64,000 nucleotides of DNA from Alphaproteobacteria bacterium (GTDB taxonomy: Bacteria; Pseudomonadota; Alphaproteobacteria; Micavibrionales; Micavibrionaceae): positions 23,683 to 87,682 of the forward strand of contig JAGNKE010000011.1 of assembly GCA_018000295.1 (NCBI GenBank), read 5' to 3'. Under the pieces are notes generated by a model. The model was given only the letters and a program-made list of their open reading frames with translations, had not been told where the DNA came from and did no database searches. Positions 63,877 through 64,000 of this stretch are shown piece by piece. Every line of letters begins with the position of its first letter. Position 1 is the stretch's first letter. A program made the position numbers and the translations under genes.

Positions 63877-64000
63877 ATGTCTTCCGATGTAGTTTTGACT
63901 GCGGCGTTACGTAACAATTTGCTTTCGCTGCAAAACACCCAAAAACTGATTGACCAAACCCAGCTTCGTCTCGCGACGGGCTTGAAAGTCAACTCCGCTC
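63877..64000 (+). CDS. Flagellin (partial, 3' end outside window)
   Basis: The first 41 residues (MSSDVVLTAALRNNLLSLQN, then TQLRLATGLKVNSA) are the conserved N-terminal D0/D1 helix of flagellin. A strong AGGAAAGGAG ribosome-binding site lies seven bases before the ATG. The gene runs off the window. Confidence 0.92.
   Translation, partial: MSSDVVLTAALRNNLLSLQNTQKLIDQTQLRLATGLKVNSA

Overview
The window is a continuous, gene-dense stretch of chromosome from a flagellated alphaproteobacterium. The evidence is a full cytochrome bc1 operon, the alphaproteobacterial cell-cycle proteins CckA and TrcR (DUF1013), the flagellar regulator FliX, a one-cysteine DksA of the alphaproteobacterial type, an alphaproteobacterial LexA box (GAAC-N7-GAAC) upstream of recA, and CtrA-like TTAA-N7-TTAA sites. 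I cannot fix the order. A free-living Rhodospirillales- or Micavibrio-like lineage would fit. I saw no rRNA, tRNA, CRISPR array, transposase or integrase.

Layout. 1-11.9 kb is housekeeping: a methyltransferase tail, gloB, guaC, trcR, small conserved proteins, petABC, trmL, hemF, an ATP-grasp protein and the CCA-adding enzyme. 12-18.8 kb is a MoxR/DUF58/DUF4159/VWA-like cluster typical of envelope-stress or cell-surface chaperone systems. 18.9-28.5 kb holds an AT-rich orphan, a two-component pair, a soluble lytic transglycosylase, dapA-smpB, an isochorismatase-fold hydrolase, SOS-regulated recA and a repeat-rich intergenic region. 28.2-64 kb is almost entirely flagellar and chemotaxis genes. 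These are cckA with the export genes flhB-fliR-fliQ and rod genes fliE-flgC-flgB, fliO-fliP with small accessory genes, a MotB-like module with a giant TPR protein, cheY-cheZ, motE-DUF6468-fliM, fliL, flgFGAH, dksA, fliX, flgI-flgJ-like-fliK-flgD-flgE, and the start of a flagellin gene next to a TPR methyltransferase.

How it fits together. CckA normally phosphorylates CtrA, which opens the flagellar cascade, and FliX couples assembly to the sigma-54 activator FlbD. Three flagellar intergenic regions here carry GG-N10-GC sigma-54 promoter matches (before fliM, flgF and flgI), and a CtrA-like box precedes flagellin, so the regulators and their probable targets lie in the same window.

The least ordinary features are as follows. 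A gene for a Tat-exported protein is flanked by imperfect copies of the 3' end of the neighbouring methyltransferase gene, resembling an integration scar. Cytochrome b carries an insertion of about 90 residues after the PEWY region. Two MotB-like proteins lie in tandem, one lacking the proton-carrying Asp. An RTX-type secreted protein gene sits inside the fliE-fliQ junction. A phage-like small gene is translationally coupled to cckA. A structured, terminator-ended candidate RNA follows flgE.
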